Shown piece after piece: positions 24,978 to 33,103 of a DNA stretch of 38,378 nucleotides. A program made the position numbers and the translations under genes. The stretch is taken from positions 1-38,378 of the forward strand of contig JAUSDQ010000323.1 in the NCBI GenBank assembly GCA_030650525.1, in the 5' to 3' direction. The notes below the pieces were generated by a model, which worked only from the letters and a program-made list of their open reading frames with translations, did no database searches and was not told the DNA's origin. This DNA is from Sulfuricaulis sp. (GTDB taxonomy: Bacteria; Pseudomonadota; Gammaproteobacteria; Acidiferrobacterales; Sulfurifustaceae). Every line of letters begins with the position of its first letter. The stretch's first letter is position 1.

Positions 24978-25841
24978 ATGGACACCTCCCCTTATGTTTT
25001 TGATGCCACGGCGGAAAATTTCCAAACACTGGTATTGGAAAATTCGGATAAGGGGCCAGTTTTGGTGAACTATTGGTCGCCACGCGCCGGCCCCTCCTTG
25101 ATGCTGATGCCTCGGCTGGTCCGGCTTGCCTCCGAATTCGGCGGCCGATTCCTGCTGGTCATGCTCAATACCGACAACCTGGGGCACTTGGCACGCGCGC
25201 ATGGCGTCACCAGTATTCCCACGGTCAAAGTGTTCCGCCGCGGCCAGATGGTTGACACCTTGCGCGGCGCCGAATCGGAACCCGTGCTGCGGGAGTTCAT
25301 CGACAAACAGGTGGCGCGCGAGGCCGACGTCAAATATACCGCGGCGATCCAGTCCTACCAGCGCGGTGACACAGACAAGGCCGTGACGCAGGCAGCCGAG
25401 GCCGCTCTGGTTGAACCGGACAATCCGCGTTTGGCAATGGATCTGGTGAAACTGCTGATGCTGCAGCAGCGGTATGCGCAGGCCGATGACCTGATGACAT
25501 CGTTACCGACGGCGACCCGCGAACTCCCGGAAGTACGCAATCTGGGCGCGCACGTGAGCCTGATCCGGCTTGCTCAAGAGGCCCCGCCCCGAAAGATACT
25601 GGAAAGCGTCATCGCCGATAATGCCAATGATCTTGAGGCACGGTATTTGTTAAGCGCCGTTAAAATGACACAGGATGATTACGCAGGGGCCATGGAACAG
25701 CTGCTGGAGATTGTCCAACGTGACAGCAGCTTCCGCCATCAGGCCGGGCGCAATGGCTTGCTCGCGATCTTTGCTTTGCTGGGCGAGGACGACGTGCGAG
25801 TGCAACACTTCCGTGCCCTGCTGCGCCAGGCGATGAATTAG
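24978..25841 (+). CDS. YbbN/CnoX-like thioredoxin-TPR protein lacking active-site cysteines
   Basis: A cytoplasmic protein of 287 residues from the ATG at 24978; an in-frame TTG at 24942 is less likely. An N-terminal thioredoxin fold (about 1-110) is followed by TPR-like helices (about 113-287), the layout of YbbN/CnoX, a holdase co-chaperone that hands clients to GroEL. The active site reads WSPRAGPS, so both cysteines of the usual CGPC are replaced, by Ala37 and Ser40. The cis-proline loop (TSIPTVKVF) is retained. It can therefore act only as a scaffold or chaperone, not as a disulfide reductase. Single-gene unit. Confidence 0.9.
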   Translation: MDTSPYVFDATAENFQTLVLENSDKGPVLVNYWSPRAGPSLMLMPRLVRLASEFGGRFLLVMLNTDNLGHLARAHGVTSIPTVKVFRRGQMVDTLRGAESEPVLREFIDKQVAREADVKYTAAIQSYQRGDTDKAVTQAAEAALVEPDNPRLAMDLVKLLMLQQRYAQADDLMTSLPTATRELPEVRNLGAHVSLIRLAQEAPPRKILESVIADNANDLEARYLLSAVKMTQDDYAGAMEQLLEIVQRDSSFRHQAGRNGLLAIFALLGEDDVRVQHFRALLRQAMN

Positions 25842-26034
25842 GCAAATCCGAATAGACCTTATTGCTTTGCCCGGCACGCAACTGAGCCGGTATTTCCCTC
25901 ACGGTATATAAGAAAATCATCTTAACTTTTACCGGAAAATCGACCGTCCATCGGCTAAAAGCTATGGCTGGGGGCCGAATTTCGTCTATATACAGGTAAT
26001 ACACAGTAAATATTAGGCATTCGGGGGCTTTGCC

Positions 26035-26598
26035 ATGTTAGTCAAATTCACAGGCCATCTGCTGTTACTAATTGTTTTAACCGCATTTACCCCAGCAGGT
26101 GCGGCGGGACTCGATGATGCCGATCAGCGCCTGTTTCGGGTACAACTTTCTATTGCAGAGAAAGGCGATGCACAGGCTCAGTACTATCTCGGCGAAATGC
26201 ATGAGCAGGGATTGGGAACCGAGCAAAATATCAATGAGGCTTTCAAGTGGTATGCAAAGGCCGCCGAGCGTGGAGACAGGATGGCCAAGAGAAAGCTCGA
26301 GCATCGCGCTGAAATCGAAGCCGAAATAAAAAAAGAACAGATGATAGATATCCCCCCAAAAACACCTGAAATCGCCGTTCCTGACGCCGTCAGAAAACCC
26401 AGCGCCGCCAAAAAACCTGCCGCCGCCAAAAAAGAAGCGCCGGCCGTCATGGCGCAGTCCGACGTTAATGTGAAAGAAATTGAAAGACTGAAGGAAATCG
26501 AAAGAACAAGAGCAGCAGAAAGAGAAAAGCGTCGCACCATGGTGCGCGCGATACTCCTTGAACGCATGCGAAATCCCGGTCCTGGACTGTTTGAGTAA
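26035..26598 (+). CDS. Secreted Sel1-repeat protein with charged C-terminal tail
   Basis: A 187-residue exported protein. A signal peptide (about 1-24) is followed by a Sel1/TPR-like unit (about 43-85: GDAQAQYYLGEMHEQGLGT and INEAFKWYAKAAERGD). A Lys/Ala/Pro-rich linker with repeated AAKKP follows, then a strongly charged helix (EIERLKEIERTRAAEREKRR). Sel1 proteins usually mediate protein interactions; the partner is unknown. The coiled-coil tail suggests oligomerisation. Confidence 0.82.
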   Translation: MLVKFTGHLLLLIVLTAFTPAGAAGLDDADQRLFRVQLSIAEKGDAQAQYYLGEMHEQGLGTEQNINEAFKWYAKAAERGDRMAKRKLEHRAEIEAEIKKEQMIDIPPKTPEIAVPDAVRKPSAAKKPAAAKKEAPAVMAQSDVNVKEIERLKEIERTRAAEREKRRTMVRAILLERMRNPGPGLFE

Positions 26599-26634
26599 TT
26601 ATCTGTTGTCCTGATGGAAAAAAGATAATGTGAC

Positions 26635-27099
26635 TCAATGGCTGAACTGGCCGTGCCGGGCCTGGTTCAGTATCCGCAGGAACTGTTCACCATCCACACG
26701 AACGAGCTCTTCGTGGTCACCGGCTTCAAAATAAACTTCCGCAAGTCCGACCAGGCTGTCATCCACGATCGTTTCCATCCCGTAGGCCGGCCCTAACGGC
26801 GGGATGGCGCCCAGATCGCAGTCCTTGAATACCGGCGCAATCCGTGACTCGTCCGCCAGCACGAGCTGGCGACCCAGCTTGTCGGACAGGCTATCCACAC
26901 CGACATGGCGATCGCTGGGCACCACGGCCATCAGATAACCCTGGCGATCCCAGAAAACAACGGCCTTTGCCAGGCATTCGGCCGAGACATGGGCCGCCGC
27001 GGCGGTCTCGCGGCTCGACAACGTGCGGCGATGCGGCACAACGGCGTATGGAATTTGGTGACTTTGCAGGTAAGTCATAACTGTTTTTGCGACTGGCAT
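26635..27099 (-). CDS. YbaK/ProX-type aminoacyl-tRNA deacylase family protein
   Basis: A 154-residue protein of the YbaK/ProRS-INS superfamily, which hydrolyses mischarged tRNAs such as Cys- or Ala-tRNA-Pro. Family landmarks are an N-terminal helix with the strand YAVVPHRRTLSSRETAAAA, then LAKAVVFWDRQGYLMAVVPSD with the conserved lysine, and PPLGPAYGMETIVDDSL near the end. The exact substrate cannot be told from sequence. A near-perfect ribosome binding site (AGGAGGTGA) precedes the ATG. Confidence 0.88.
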   Translation of the reverse strand: MPVAKTVMTYLQSHQIPYAVVPHRRTLSSRETAAAAHVSAECLAKAVVFWDRQGYLMAVVPSDRHVGVDSLSDKLGRQLVLADESRIAPVFKDCDLGAIPPLGPAYGMETIVDDSLVGLAEVYFEAGDHEELVRVDGEQFLRILNQARHGQFSH

Positions 27100-27270
27100 T
27101 GCTCACCTCCTATAGCCACACCAAGCCCCCATGCACGAGTTCAATACACTTTTCGTTTGATGGGAAATGATGAACAAGTCCGGCATAATTTTCCATGATA
27201 TTAATCAAATATCATCTGGGGCCCGCGTGGGCGGGAACACGGAAAACTTCCGATGGCCTATAAAAAATAA

Positions 27271-28464
27271 TTATGCCAGGCCGTCACGGCGCTGGAAGGT
27301 GGGCTTGTCTCCGGCAATCTTCTCGATCAACTTATCGTCAATCCACAAAAACGCCGCGCGCGTTACCGATGTAACGGTGTACATGCGCGGCTTCAATGAA
27401 GATACCGGGTTGCTGGCGTTACCGGTCCCGCCATCAATCAGTTTTTCACCTCCATCGGCTGCAGTCAGCTGCAAGGTACCCTCAAGCAGATAGAGATTCC
27501 ACGTATCGCGGGTACCACGCTCCAAAAGCTTTGTCCCCGGCGGTACCTTGTATATAAGGCACTGGGCAACAATCGCCTCCAACTTTTCGTGATCCAGACC
27601 GCGAAATCGGGTGAAGGTCTTGAGCGTGGCCATATCCGCCGGCTCAGGGTGGCCAACCAGAGAAGATCCGATATTCCTGATTAAATTGTCCTCGGCGCTG
27701 CCCGCGGAGGTTTTTCCCTGACTTGGCAAGGCATCCAAAGTTACCTGGCGCTCCGACCGTTTATCGACGTCACCATAGAGGTCGCCCTCATTTCTTTCTT
27801 TGCCGCTCTCGGCGTTACGGCGGATGTCCTCGATCAAGGTGAATTCAGCGGACTTGCGCATGCCCTTCTTGACACTGCCATGGTAGATCTTTTCCTTGAG
27901 GATACCGATCTCGGTCGTATTGCGTTTGGCCACTGGTATAGCGGCCAGGAGATTAATGACTTCCACTACGGGTGTTTCCCGATCGGCGGATATTACCTGG
28001 CGATCCAGGACGGAAGCATAATCATCAAGCATCGTGCCGCGGTCATAAAGCACGGGGCAATAGATCGGTACATCCGGGTTCGATCCGTCCTTGTATTCAA
28101 GGAACAGCTCCATGCCGCGGTAAATACTTTTTTCCCGATTTTTCTTCTGAAAGGAGGTCAAGTCAACATCCGTCGTCATCCCTGTCACCGGATAAAGCCG
28201 GCGCACGATATGTTTTTCCAGAAAGAGACATTCAGAACCCCAAGGCCGTTTCTCCTGCGTCCGATGGATGATGGCCAAGCGGAAATTTCCCTGCTCCGGG
28301 TTGCGCAGATAGGCCATCAAATAGCGCTTGTTGTAGTCGCCAAATGTTTTTGTAAGCATGGCATCCACAACAAACTTATTGTCCTGGTCAAAAAAACCAA
28401 ACTGGCCATCGGGTGTCAATACATAGAACCCGACCAATCCTGGAAATGTACTTATTGTGCTCAT
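27271..28464 (-). CDS. Protein with a degenerate C-terminal cNMP-binding-like domain
   Basis: A 397-residue cytoplasmic protein; the ATG at 28464 is preferred to an in-frame upstream start. Residues 1-265 show no family I can name. A middle part is charged and low in hydrophobics (KRNTTEIGILKEKIYHGS and RRNAESGKERNEGD). The C-terminal part (about 278-390) has the beta-barrel pattern of a cyclic-nucleotide-binding domain (LKTFTRFRGLDHEKLEAI, YKVPPGTKLLERG, WNLYLLEGTLQL). The phosphate-binding cassette (the GE...RxA motif) is not recognisable; GGTGNASNPVSS stands in its place. Ligand binding may be lost or altered. It is divergent from a PDC-sensor-like gene. Confidence 0.75.
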   Translation of the reverse strand: MSTISTFPGLVGFYVLTPDGQFGFFDQDNKFVVDAMLTKTFGDYNKRYLMAYLRNPEQGNFRLAIIHRTQEKRPWGSECLFLEKHIVRRLYPVTGMTTDVDLTSFQKKNREKSIYRGMELFLEYKDGSNPDVPIYCPVLYDRGTMLDDYASVLDRQVISADRETPVVEVINLLAAIPVAKRNTTEIGILKEKIYHGSVKKGMRKSAEFTLIEDIRRNAESGKERNEGDLYGDVDKRSERQVTLDALPSQGKTSAGSAEDNLIRNIGSSLVGHPEPADMATLKTFTRFRGLDHEKLEAIVAQCLIYKVPPGTKLLERGTRDTWNLYLLEGTLQLTAADGGEKLIDGGTGNASNPVSSLKPRMYTVTSVTRAAFLWIDDKLIEKIAGDKPTFQRRDGLA

Positions 28465-28956
28465 AATTCCTGTTCGAAAAAAAACGATTCCATTTAGAAG
28501 GCAGGAGTGGCTCGTCAACAATCAGGCGCAACCGTCACGCGACGTTACCCCAGCCAATTCCCTGTATATTCAATAAGCTCAATACCTTAAGCTTAGGTAA
28601 TAGCAGCGAACATGCCAGTAATAAGGTTGCTACCATCAGCTTAAAACAGGCTGGGCGTCAAAATAGCACGGATATTCAAGGCTATTCTGCCAGGCCCCCA
28701 GGGGCAGCCTGAAACCAGCGTCGCTCTCAATATTGATGGACTTGCCGAACCCGAAGCTGTAACGGTCGGCAGAACGGAATAGAATGACCGGGCATTCATC
28801 ATTTAATGAACTTTATTGCTGGTGTCGTCTCTCACATAAAGAATGTCTTCCCTACTTGCCCGGCAAATCCGCGCTATCAAAAATATGCCATGAAAAAACC
28901 GCAGGAATACGGCGCCAAAGACAAAATTAATTTAAACTGAATCACAGCGCATACCC
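28465..28956. other. Intergenic region between the cNMP-like and PDC-sensor genes
   Basis: 492 bases separate these divergent genes. No complete gene is seen. On the minus strand a 58-codon frame (28639-28812, stop at 28636-28638) reads like protein, for example FRSADRYSFGFGKSINIES and then LPLGAWQNS, but it has no start codon and begins right after a TAA. It may be a gene remnant. Promoters for both flanking genes must lie here but I cannot place them. Confidence 0.5.
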
Positions 28957-29925
28957 ATGTCATTCATTCAGCAGGCTATCCTGGCCAAGAAAGCGGCGCT
29001 GGCCGAGGTCGTCAGCGAACCCATGGCGAAGCTCGGAGATCAATGCGCCAACGTCTGGCCCGACGCGGAGGCGCTCGATCGTCTCCTGCACAACGCCATA
29101 GGAACCATCCCCCACTGTCACCTGCTGTATGCCTGGGACCTGAACGGGATTGAAGTATCGTCCATGGTTCAGGCGACCGGCGCCGATCCGTCCTGGCGCG
29201 GTCGCGACCTGTCGCAACGGCCCTATCTGAAAAACCACCTGCCGTTCAAGGGGGTGATGCTGTCGTCGGTGTACATGAGCCAATACCTGCCCAAACAGTG
29301 CATCACCGCGCTGCAGGCCGTGACCAAGGATAACAACCTGCTCGGGTTCATCGCCGCCGATTTTGCCTTGGACGATCTGATGCATGACTCGCGCCTGACG
29401 GCGCCGGAAATGCATTGGCAGCAGTTTCGCGGCGACCCGGCCGTGCGCAGCACGCTATTTATGCAGGAGCGTGTGCCCAGCCTGCTGGATCAGCATATTG
29501 ACGGCGTTCTCGATATCATCCACCGCCTCATGTGCCGCCACGGGGTGTTTCACAGCAAAATCCATTTCTCGAGCGGGCGTTGTTCGCTGTGGTTGTTCGA
29601 CGACCCTTATAACTACCGGCTGCACCGGGTGGACGAAATCATCAATCCGGATATCTGCCTGACGTACCCCACTCGTCCCTACCCCGCTAAAGCCAAGGTT
29701 TCTCCAGAACAGATCCGGCACGTGCTGGATGAACTTAAAGCGCTGCGTTTCGCCGATGAAACCATTTACCTGCGCTCCAGCTCCATCAACATCATGAACG
29801 GCCTGGTGGGGCTGACCTTCTCCTGCGACGGTTCGCACTACATGCCGGTCGAGGAGTTTCTGGAAAAGGACCTTTCATTTTGGGTGGGCGCGCTCAACAT
29901 CAAGCCGGAAGCCGCCGTGAGTTGA
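28957..29925 (+). CDS. PDC-sensor-domain protein without membrane anchor
   Basis: A 322-residue protein. Residues about 40-150 match the PDC/Cache sensor fold, with a strand pair HLLYAWDLNGIEVSSMV, the family's WRGRDLSQRPYLK segment, and the strand LGFIAADFALDDL. The rest (about 170-322) is unfamiliar and includes SGRCSLWLFDDPYNYRLHR and INIMNGLVGLTFSCDG. PDC domains normally sense ligands outside the membrane, but no signal peptide or membrane helix is present, so this one is likely cytoplasmic. No output domain (GGDEF, kinase, MCP) is attached. The divergent neighbour has a degenerate cNMP fold, so a joint signalling role is possible. Confidence 0.82.
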   Translation: MSFIQQAILAKKAALAEVVSEPMAKLGDQCANVWPDAEALDRLLHNAIGTIPHCHLLYAWDLNGIEVSSMVQATGADPSWRGRDLSQRPYLKNHLPFKGVMLSSVYMSQYLPKQCITALQAVTKDNNLLGFIAADFALDDLMHDSRLTAPEMHWQQFRGDPAVRSTLFMQERVPSLLDQHIDGVLDIIHRLMCRHGVFHSKIHFSSGRCSLWLFDDPYNYRLHRVDEIINPDICLTYPTRPYPAKAKVSPEQIRHVLDELKALRFADETIYLRSSSINIMNGLVGLTFSCDGSHYMPVEEFLEKDLSFWVGALNIKPEAAVS

Positions 29926-29959
29926 TCGCCGTCACTGTTTCCCGCGCAGGTTTCCCGTC

Positions 29960-30526
29960 TCAAGATTGACTGGCGACCGCTCCGGCCCGGAACAAACCCA
30001 CCAGCGTCTTGGCGTCCGTAATTTCACCCTCCTGCGCCCGTGCCAACGCCTCCGTAAAGGGAACCCAGTGCACCTCAAGAACCTCATGTGCCTCGGTGTT
30101 GGCCGGCACGCTGCTGAGAGCACGTGCCAGAAACAGATGCACGACTTCGGTGAAAACACCGGGCGAGCTGATGATCTTTCCCAATGGCTCCCAGCGGGCG
30201 GCACGCAAGCCGGCCTCTTCTTCGAGCTCACGTTGCGCGGTGGCAAGCGGTGGCTCGCCCGGATCGAGCTTGCCCGCCGGCAATTCCCACAGCCAGCCAC
30301 CGGTGGCATGCCGGTATTGACGCAGCAGACAAACCTGGTTTTCGCGGTCGAGGGCCACGACGGCCGCACCGCCGGGGTGGTGCACGATTTCAAACTCTGC
30401 TAGCGCGCCATTCGGGAGCGTGACATTTTCCAGGCAAAGTTCGATGATTTTTCCACGATAAATAACGGTTTTGCTGTGCGTCACGGTTTTCTCCGCCGGG
30501 TCTGAAGACGTTCGCCAAAACCGCAT
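29960..30526 (-). CDS. nudF: Nudix hydrolase, ADP-ribose pyrophosphatase-like
   Basis: A 188-residue hydrolase cleaving nucleoside-diphosphate-linked compounds, most likely ADP-ribose. The complete Nudix box GX5EX7REUXEEXGU occupies residues 85-107 (GKLDPGE then RELEEEAGL). Upstream LLRQYRHATGGWLWELPAG and downstream SPGVFTEVVHLFLA are characteristic of the ADP-ribose pyrophosphatase subgroup, where a proline about 15 residues after the box is diagnostic. It faces away from the M48 protease gene. The nudF symbol is a best guess. Confidence 0.88.
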   Translation of the reverse strand: MRFWRTSSDPAEKTVTHSKTVIYRGKIIELCLENVTLPNGALAEFEIVHHPGGAAVVALDRENQVCLLRQYRHATGGWLWELPAGKLDPGEPPLATAQRELEEEAGLRAARWEPLGKIISSPGVFTEVVHLFLARALSSVPANTEAHEVLEVHWVPFTEALARAQEGEITDAKTLVGLFRAGAVASQS

Positions 30527-30636
30527 TCTATCGGCAAATCAGCAAGGTAACAGGTAGAATCCGTACGGTGTGACTTTCCCTGGGAATCTTTTGAAACGGG
30601 GAGCATCCAATGGCCAACACCGAGATTAAATAAATC

Positions 30637-31443
30637 ATGCCCTACCAAAAATCATCGTCTATTCTTATCGCCGTTCTGACGAGTGTTGTGCTGCTCGGCG
30701 CCTGCGCCACCGTGCCCGAGACCGGGCGCTCGCAGCTACTGCTCGTCAGTCCGGCCCAAGAAACGCAACTCGGTTTCGATGAATTCGAGAAACTCAAAAA
30801 GACGGTACCGGTTTCCAGGGACGCGGCGGCGAACGCCCGGTTACAGCGCGTCGGACAACGAATCGCCGCGGTCGCGCCGTTGCCCAACGCACGCTGGGAA
30901 TTCGTGCTGTTTGATAAACCCAACGAGCCCAACGCCTTCTGTCTGCCCGGCGGGAAGGTCGGGGTTTACAGTGGCATCCTGCCCATCACCCAGGACGACG
31001 CCGGGCTGGCTACCGTCATCGGACACGAAGTGGCGCATGCCGTCGCGCGTCACGGCGCGGAGCGCATGTCCGAAGGCATGCTGATTCAGCTGGGCGGCCA
31101 GTTACTGGAGCAGGCGACACTCGGCCGCTCGCAAGCCAGCCGTGCGGTGTTGCAACAGGCCTACGGCATCGGTAGTGCCGTGGGTGTGGCGCTGCCGCAC
31201 TCGCGCGGTCAGGAGCTGGAAGCCGACCGCCTCGGCGTGCTGTACATGGCGCGCGCCGGATATGAACCACGCGAAGCACTGGCGTTCTGGAAACGCTTTG
31301 CGGAATACAAAAACAAGCAAGGTGGCGGCAAACAGGTCGAGTTTCTGAGTACCCATCCGCTCGACGACCACCGTATCCGGCAAATCGAAGGGCTGCTGCC
31401 GCAGGCACAGATGGAATATCGCAAGCCCGGCGGCACGCCATAA
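30637..31443 (+). CDS. M48-family metalloprotease lipoprotein
   Basis: A 268-residue outer-membrane-type lipoprotein protease of the BepA/LoiP/YcaL kind, involved in outer membrane protein quality control. The lipobox LLGAC puts the lipidated cysteine at 23. The zinc site is HEVAH (His130, Glu131, His134), and the third ligand is probably Glu195 in ELEADRLG. C-terminal STHPLDDHRIRQIE is typical of the family. There is no TPR extension, so it is closer to short LoiP/YcaL types than BepA. Confidence 0.93.
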   Translation: MPYQKSSSILIAVLTSVVLLGACATVPETGRSQLLLVSPAQETQLGFDEFEKLKKTVPVSRDAAANARLQRVGQRIAAVAPLPNARWEFVLFDKPNEPNAFCLPGGKVGVYSGILPITQDDAGLATVIGHEVAHAVARHGAERMSEGMLIQLGGQLLEQATLGRSQASRAVLQQAYGIGSAVGVALPHSRGQELEADRLGVLYMARAGYEPREALAFWKRFAEYKNKQGGGKQVEFLSTHPLDDHRIRQIEGLLPQAQMEYRKPGGTP

Positions 31444-31505
31444 CCATGAGATTTCTGTCAGTCAGGATTACTGACCCGACCGACAAATAGTGCGCATTGT
31501 TTTCA

Positions 31506-31590
31506 CCCTCTCCCTCCGGGAGAGCCGGGGTGAGGGGGAGAATTCCGGTAAAACAGCCCTCATCCTGTCCTGCTCCCGGAGGGAGAAGGG
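31506..31590. repeat. CCCTCTCCC palindromic repeat, inverted pair (copy C)
   Basis: An inverse unit (31506-31536, CCCTCTCCC...GGGTGAGGG) and a forward unit (31557-31590, CCCTCATCC...GGGAGAAGGG) are separated by 20 bases. This is the same bipartite layout as the copy inside valS, here in a convergent intergenic space. Confidence 0.85.
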
Positions 31591-31655
31591 ACCCAATGGA
31601 TGCGGCGGTGCGCACTATTTACCGTTCTCCTCAGTAACAGAATTTCTTGTCTCCA

Positions 31656-31700
31656 AAATCCTTAATCCTGTAAATCCTGAAAAATCCTGTTAATCCTGTC
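31656..31700. repeat. Short direct repeats AATCC(TG)
   Basis: Five copies of AATCC, four of them continuing as AATCCTG, at 8-10-base spacing within 45 bases. Units are degenerate and too short and close for a CRISPR array. Confidence 0.7.
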
Positions 31701-31724
31701 TATTTCATTTTTGTTTAATGATTC

Positions 31725-32219
31725 TTAAAAGATTTCCCGAAATGGCTTATCGATGGTCAGATCCCGCGCCAGGATGATCGCATCCTCGCGGCCGTGGCGC
31801 GCGGGATAATAGTTTTTGCGCAGGCCAACTTCATCGAAACCCAGCTTGGTGTAAAGCCGGTAGGCGGCGGTGTTGGACATGCGCACTTCCAGCAAGGCCA
31901 CGCGCGCCTTTCTCTGCCTGGCGAAATCCAGCAGGAACAGCACCATGCCCTCGCCCAGCCCCTGCCGCTGATGATTCGGGTGAATGCAAATATTCAGCAG
32001 ATGGCACTCGCCCGCGGCCACCGACATGATGCCGTGACCGAGAATTCCCCGAGAGCTTTCATACACATAACAGTGACAACCCACGCGCAGGCAGTCACGG
32101 AAAATCGGCAGCGTCCAGGGAAACTCATAGGCGGCGTTTTCAATTTCGAGAACCGCGGGCAGGTCGTGCCCAGACATGGGCCGGACGATCGGTTGCGGTG
32201 CCACCACCACAGCGCTCAT
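31725..32219 (-). CDS. rimI: Ribosomal protein alanine N-acetyltransferase RimI
   Basis: GNAT acetyltransferase that modifies the N-terminal alanine of ribosomal protein S18. The ATG at 32219 overlaps the udg stop (ATGA) and is preferred to an upstream in-frame start at 32270; length is 164 residues. Motifs include YEFPWTLPIFRDCL, the acetyl-CoA loop HPNHQRQGLGEGM, and RMSNTAAYRLYTKLGFDEVGLRKNYY near the C-terminus, which fits RimI specifically. It is coupled to udg. Confidence 0.93.
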   Translation of the reverse strand: MSAVVVAPQPIVRPMSGHDLPAVLEIENAAYEFPWTLPIFRDCLRVGCHCYVYESSRGILGHGIMSVAAGECHLLNICIHPNHQRQGLGEGMVLFLLDFARQRKARVALLEVRMSNTAAYRLYTKLGFDEVGLRKNYYPARHGREDAIILARDLTIDKPFREIF

Positions 32220-32965
32220 GGTTGCTCCATTTTTTCCAATACGGTTTTCGCCAGGCACAGATCGTCCCACACCTTGCGCTTGTCAGCCGGATTGCGCAGC
32301 AGATAAGCCGGGTGATAAGTAACGATAAGCGGCGTGCCGTGATAAGACAACCGTTGCCCACGCAATTTTCCCAGCGGGACTTCGGTCTTGAGCAGGCTGT
32401 GGGCGGCGTGCCGCCCCAGCGCCACGATCAGCTTCGGCTTGATCAACTCGATCTGGCGTATGAGATAAGGCTCGCACTGCGAGATTTCCTCCGGCTGCGG
32501 GTCGCGGTTGCCGGGGGGGCGGCATTTGATCACGTTCGCAATATAGACCTCCTTGCGCTGCAAACCCATGGCAAACAGGATCGCATTCAGCAACTGACCG
32601 GCGCGGCCCACGAACGGCTCGCCCTGACGGTCTTCGTCCGCGCCCGGGGCTTCGCCGATGAACATCCACTGGGCGCTGCGGTTACCGACGCCGAAAACCG
32701 TTTGTGTGCGGGTGGCATGCAAGCAACACTTGGTGCAGGAGCTGACGGCCGCCTCCAGCGCCACCCAATCCGCAGAATCTACACTTGTGTTTGAGGAGCT
32801 TCTGAGAACAACCGGTTCGGACGCGACGATGCCCGGAGCGATGGAATTACCGGATGTCGCGGGTACAGGTTGCGCGACCGATGCCGCCGCTCCACCGCGC
32901 GGTTCCCAGCGGGTAATACCGAGCGCGTCAAGATATTGCCGGCGATACATTTCTGGCGCATTCAT
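32216..32965 (-). CDS. Family 4 uracil-DNA glycosylase (Fe-S)
   Basis: Removes uracil from DNA in base-excision repair. The ATG at 32965, with TTGAGG just upstream, is preferred to the ATG at 32977; length is 249 residues. Motif A is GEAPGADED (104-112), and motif B is in VTYHPAYLLRNP. Cys77, Cys80, Cys148 and Cys164 form the expected 4Fe-4S ligand set. Residues about 20-65 are a low-complexity linker. It overlaps rimI by four bases. Confidence 0.93.
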   Translation of the reverse strand: MNAPEMYRRQYLDALGITRWEPRGGAAASVAQPVPATSGNSIAPGIVASEPVVLRSSSNTSVDSADWVALEAAVSSCTKCCLHATRTQTVFGVGNRSAQWMFIGEAPGADEDRQGEPFVGRAGQLLNAILFAMGLQRKEVYIANVIKCRPPGNRDPQPEEISQCEPYLIRQIELIKPKLIVALGRHAAHSLLKTEVPLGKLRGQRLSYHGTPLIVTYHPAYLLRNPADKRKVWDDLCLAKTVLEKMEQP

Positions 32966-33103
32966 GGCCTCAAGCATACGGCAGGTGTCGGGAAAAACAA
33001 GACAGGAATGTTGTCAGTAGCTGTTTTCAGCATCGATCGCGAGTCGCCGCTGCCCGGCTCCGAAACAGCGGCATCGAAAGCCGGGCCCGCGTCCTGCGAG
33101 ATA

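Larger units (their letters stand above)
31444..31724. other. Intergenic repeat cluster after the M48 gene
   Basis: No gene. It holds an inverted pair of the CCCTCTCCC repeat (31506-31590) and an array of AATCCTG-type direct repeats (31656-31700). Both neighbouring genes converge here, so it is a 3' untranslated space. Confidence 0.7.

Noticed and set aside
30610-30633. Seven-codon frame MANTEIK just before the M48 gene
   Set aside because: It has a GGGAG site upstream but is too short to judge as a leader peptide.
31656-31700. CRISPR-like direct repeats
   Set aside because: Units are only about seven bases with 1-3-base gaps. There are no spacers or cas genes.
33046-33072. Hairpin after leuA (GCCGCTG/CAGCGGC)
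   Set aside because: There is no U-tract on the leuA strand and the loop is long, so it cannot be called a terminator.
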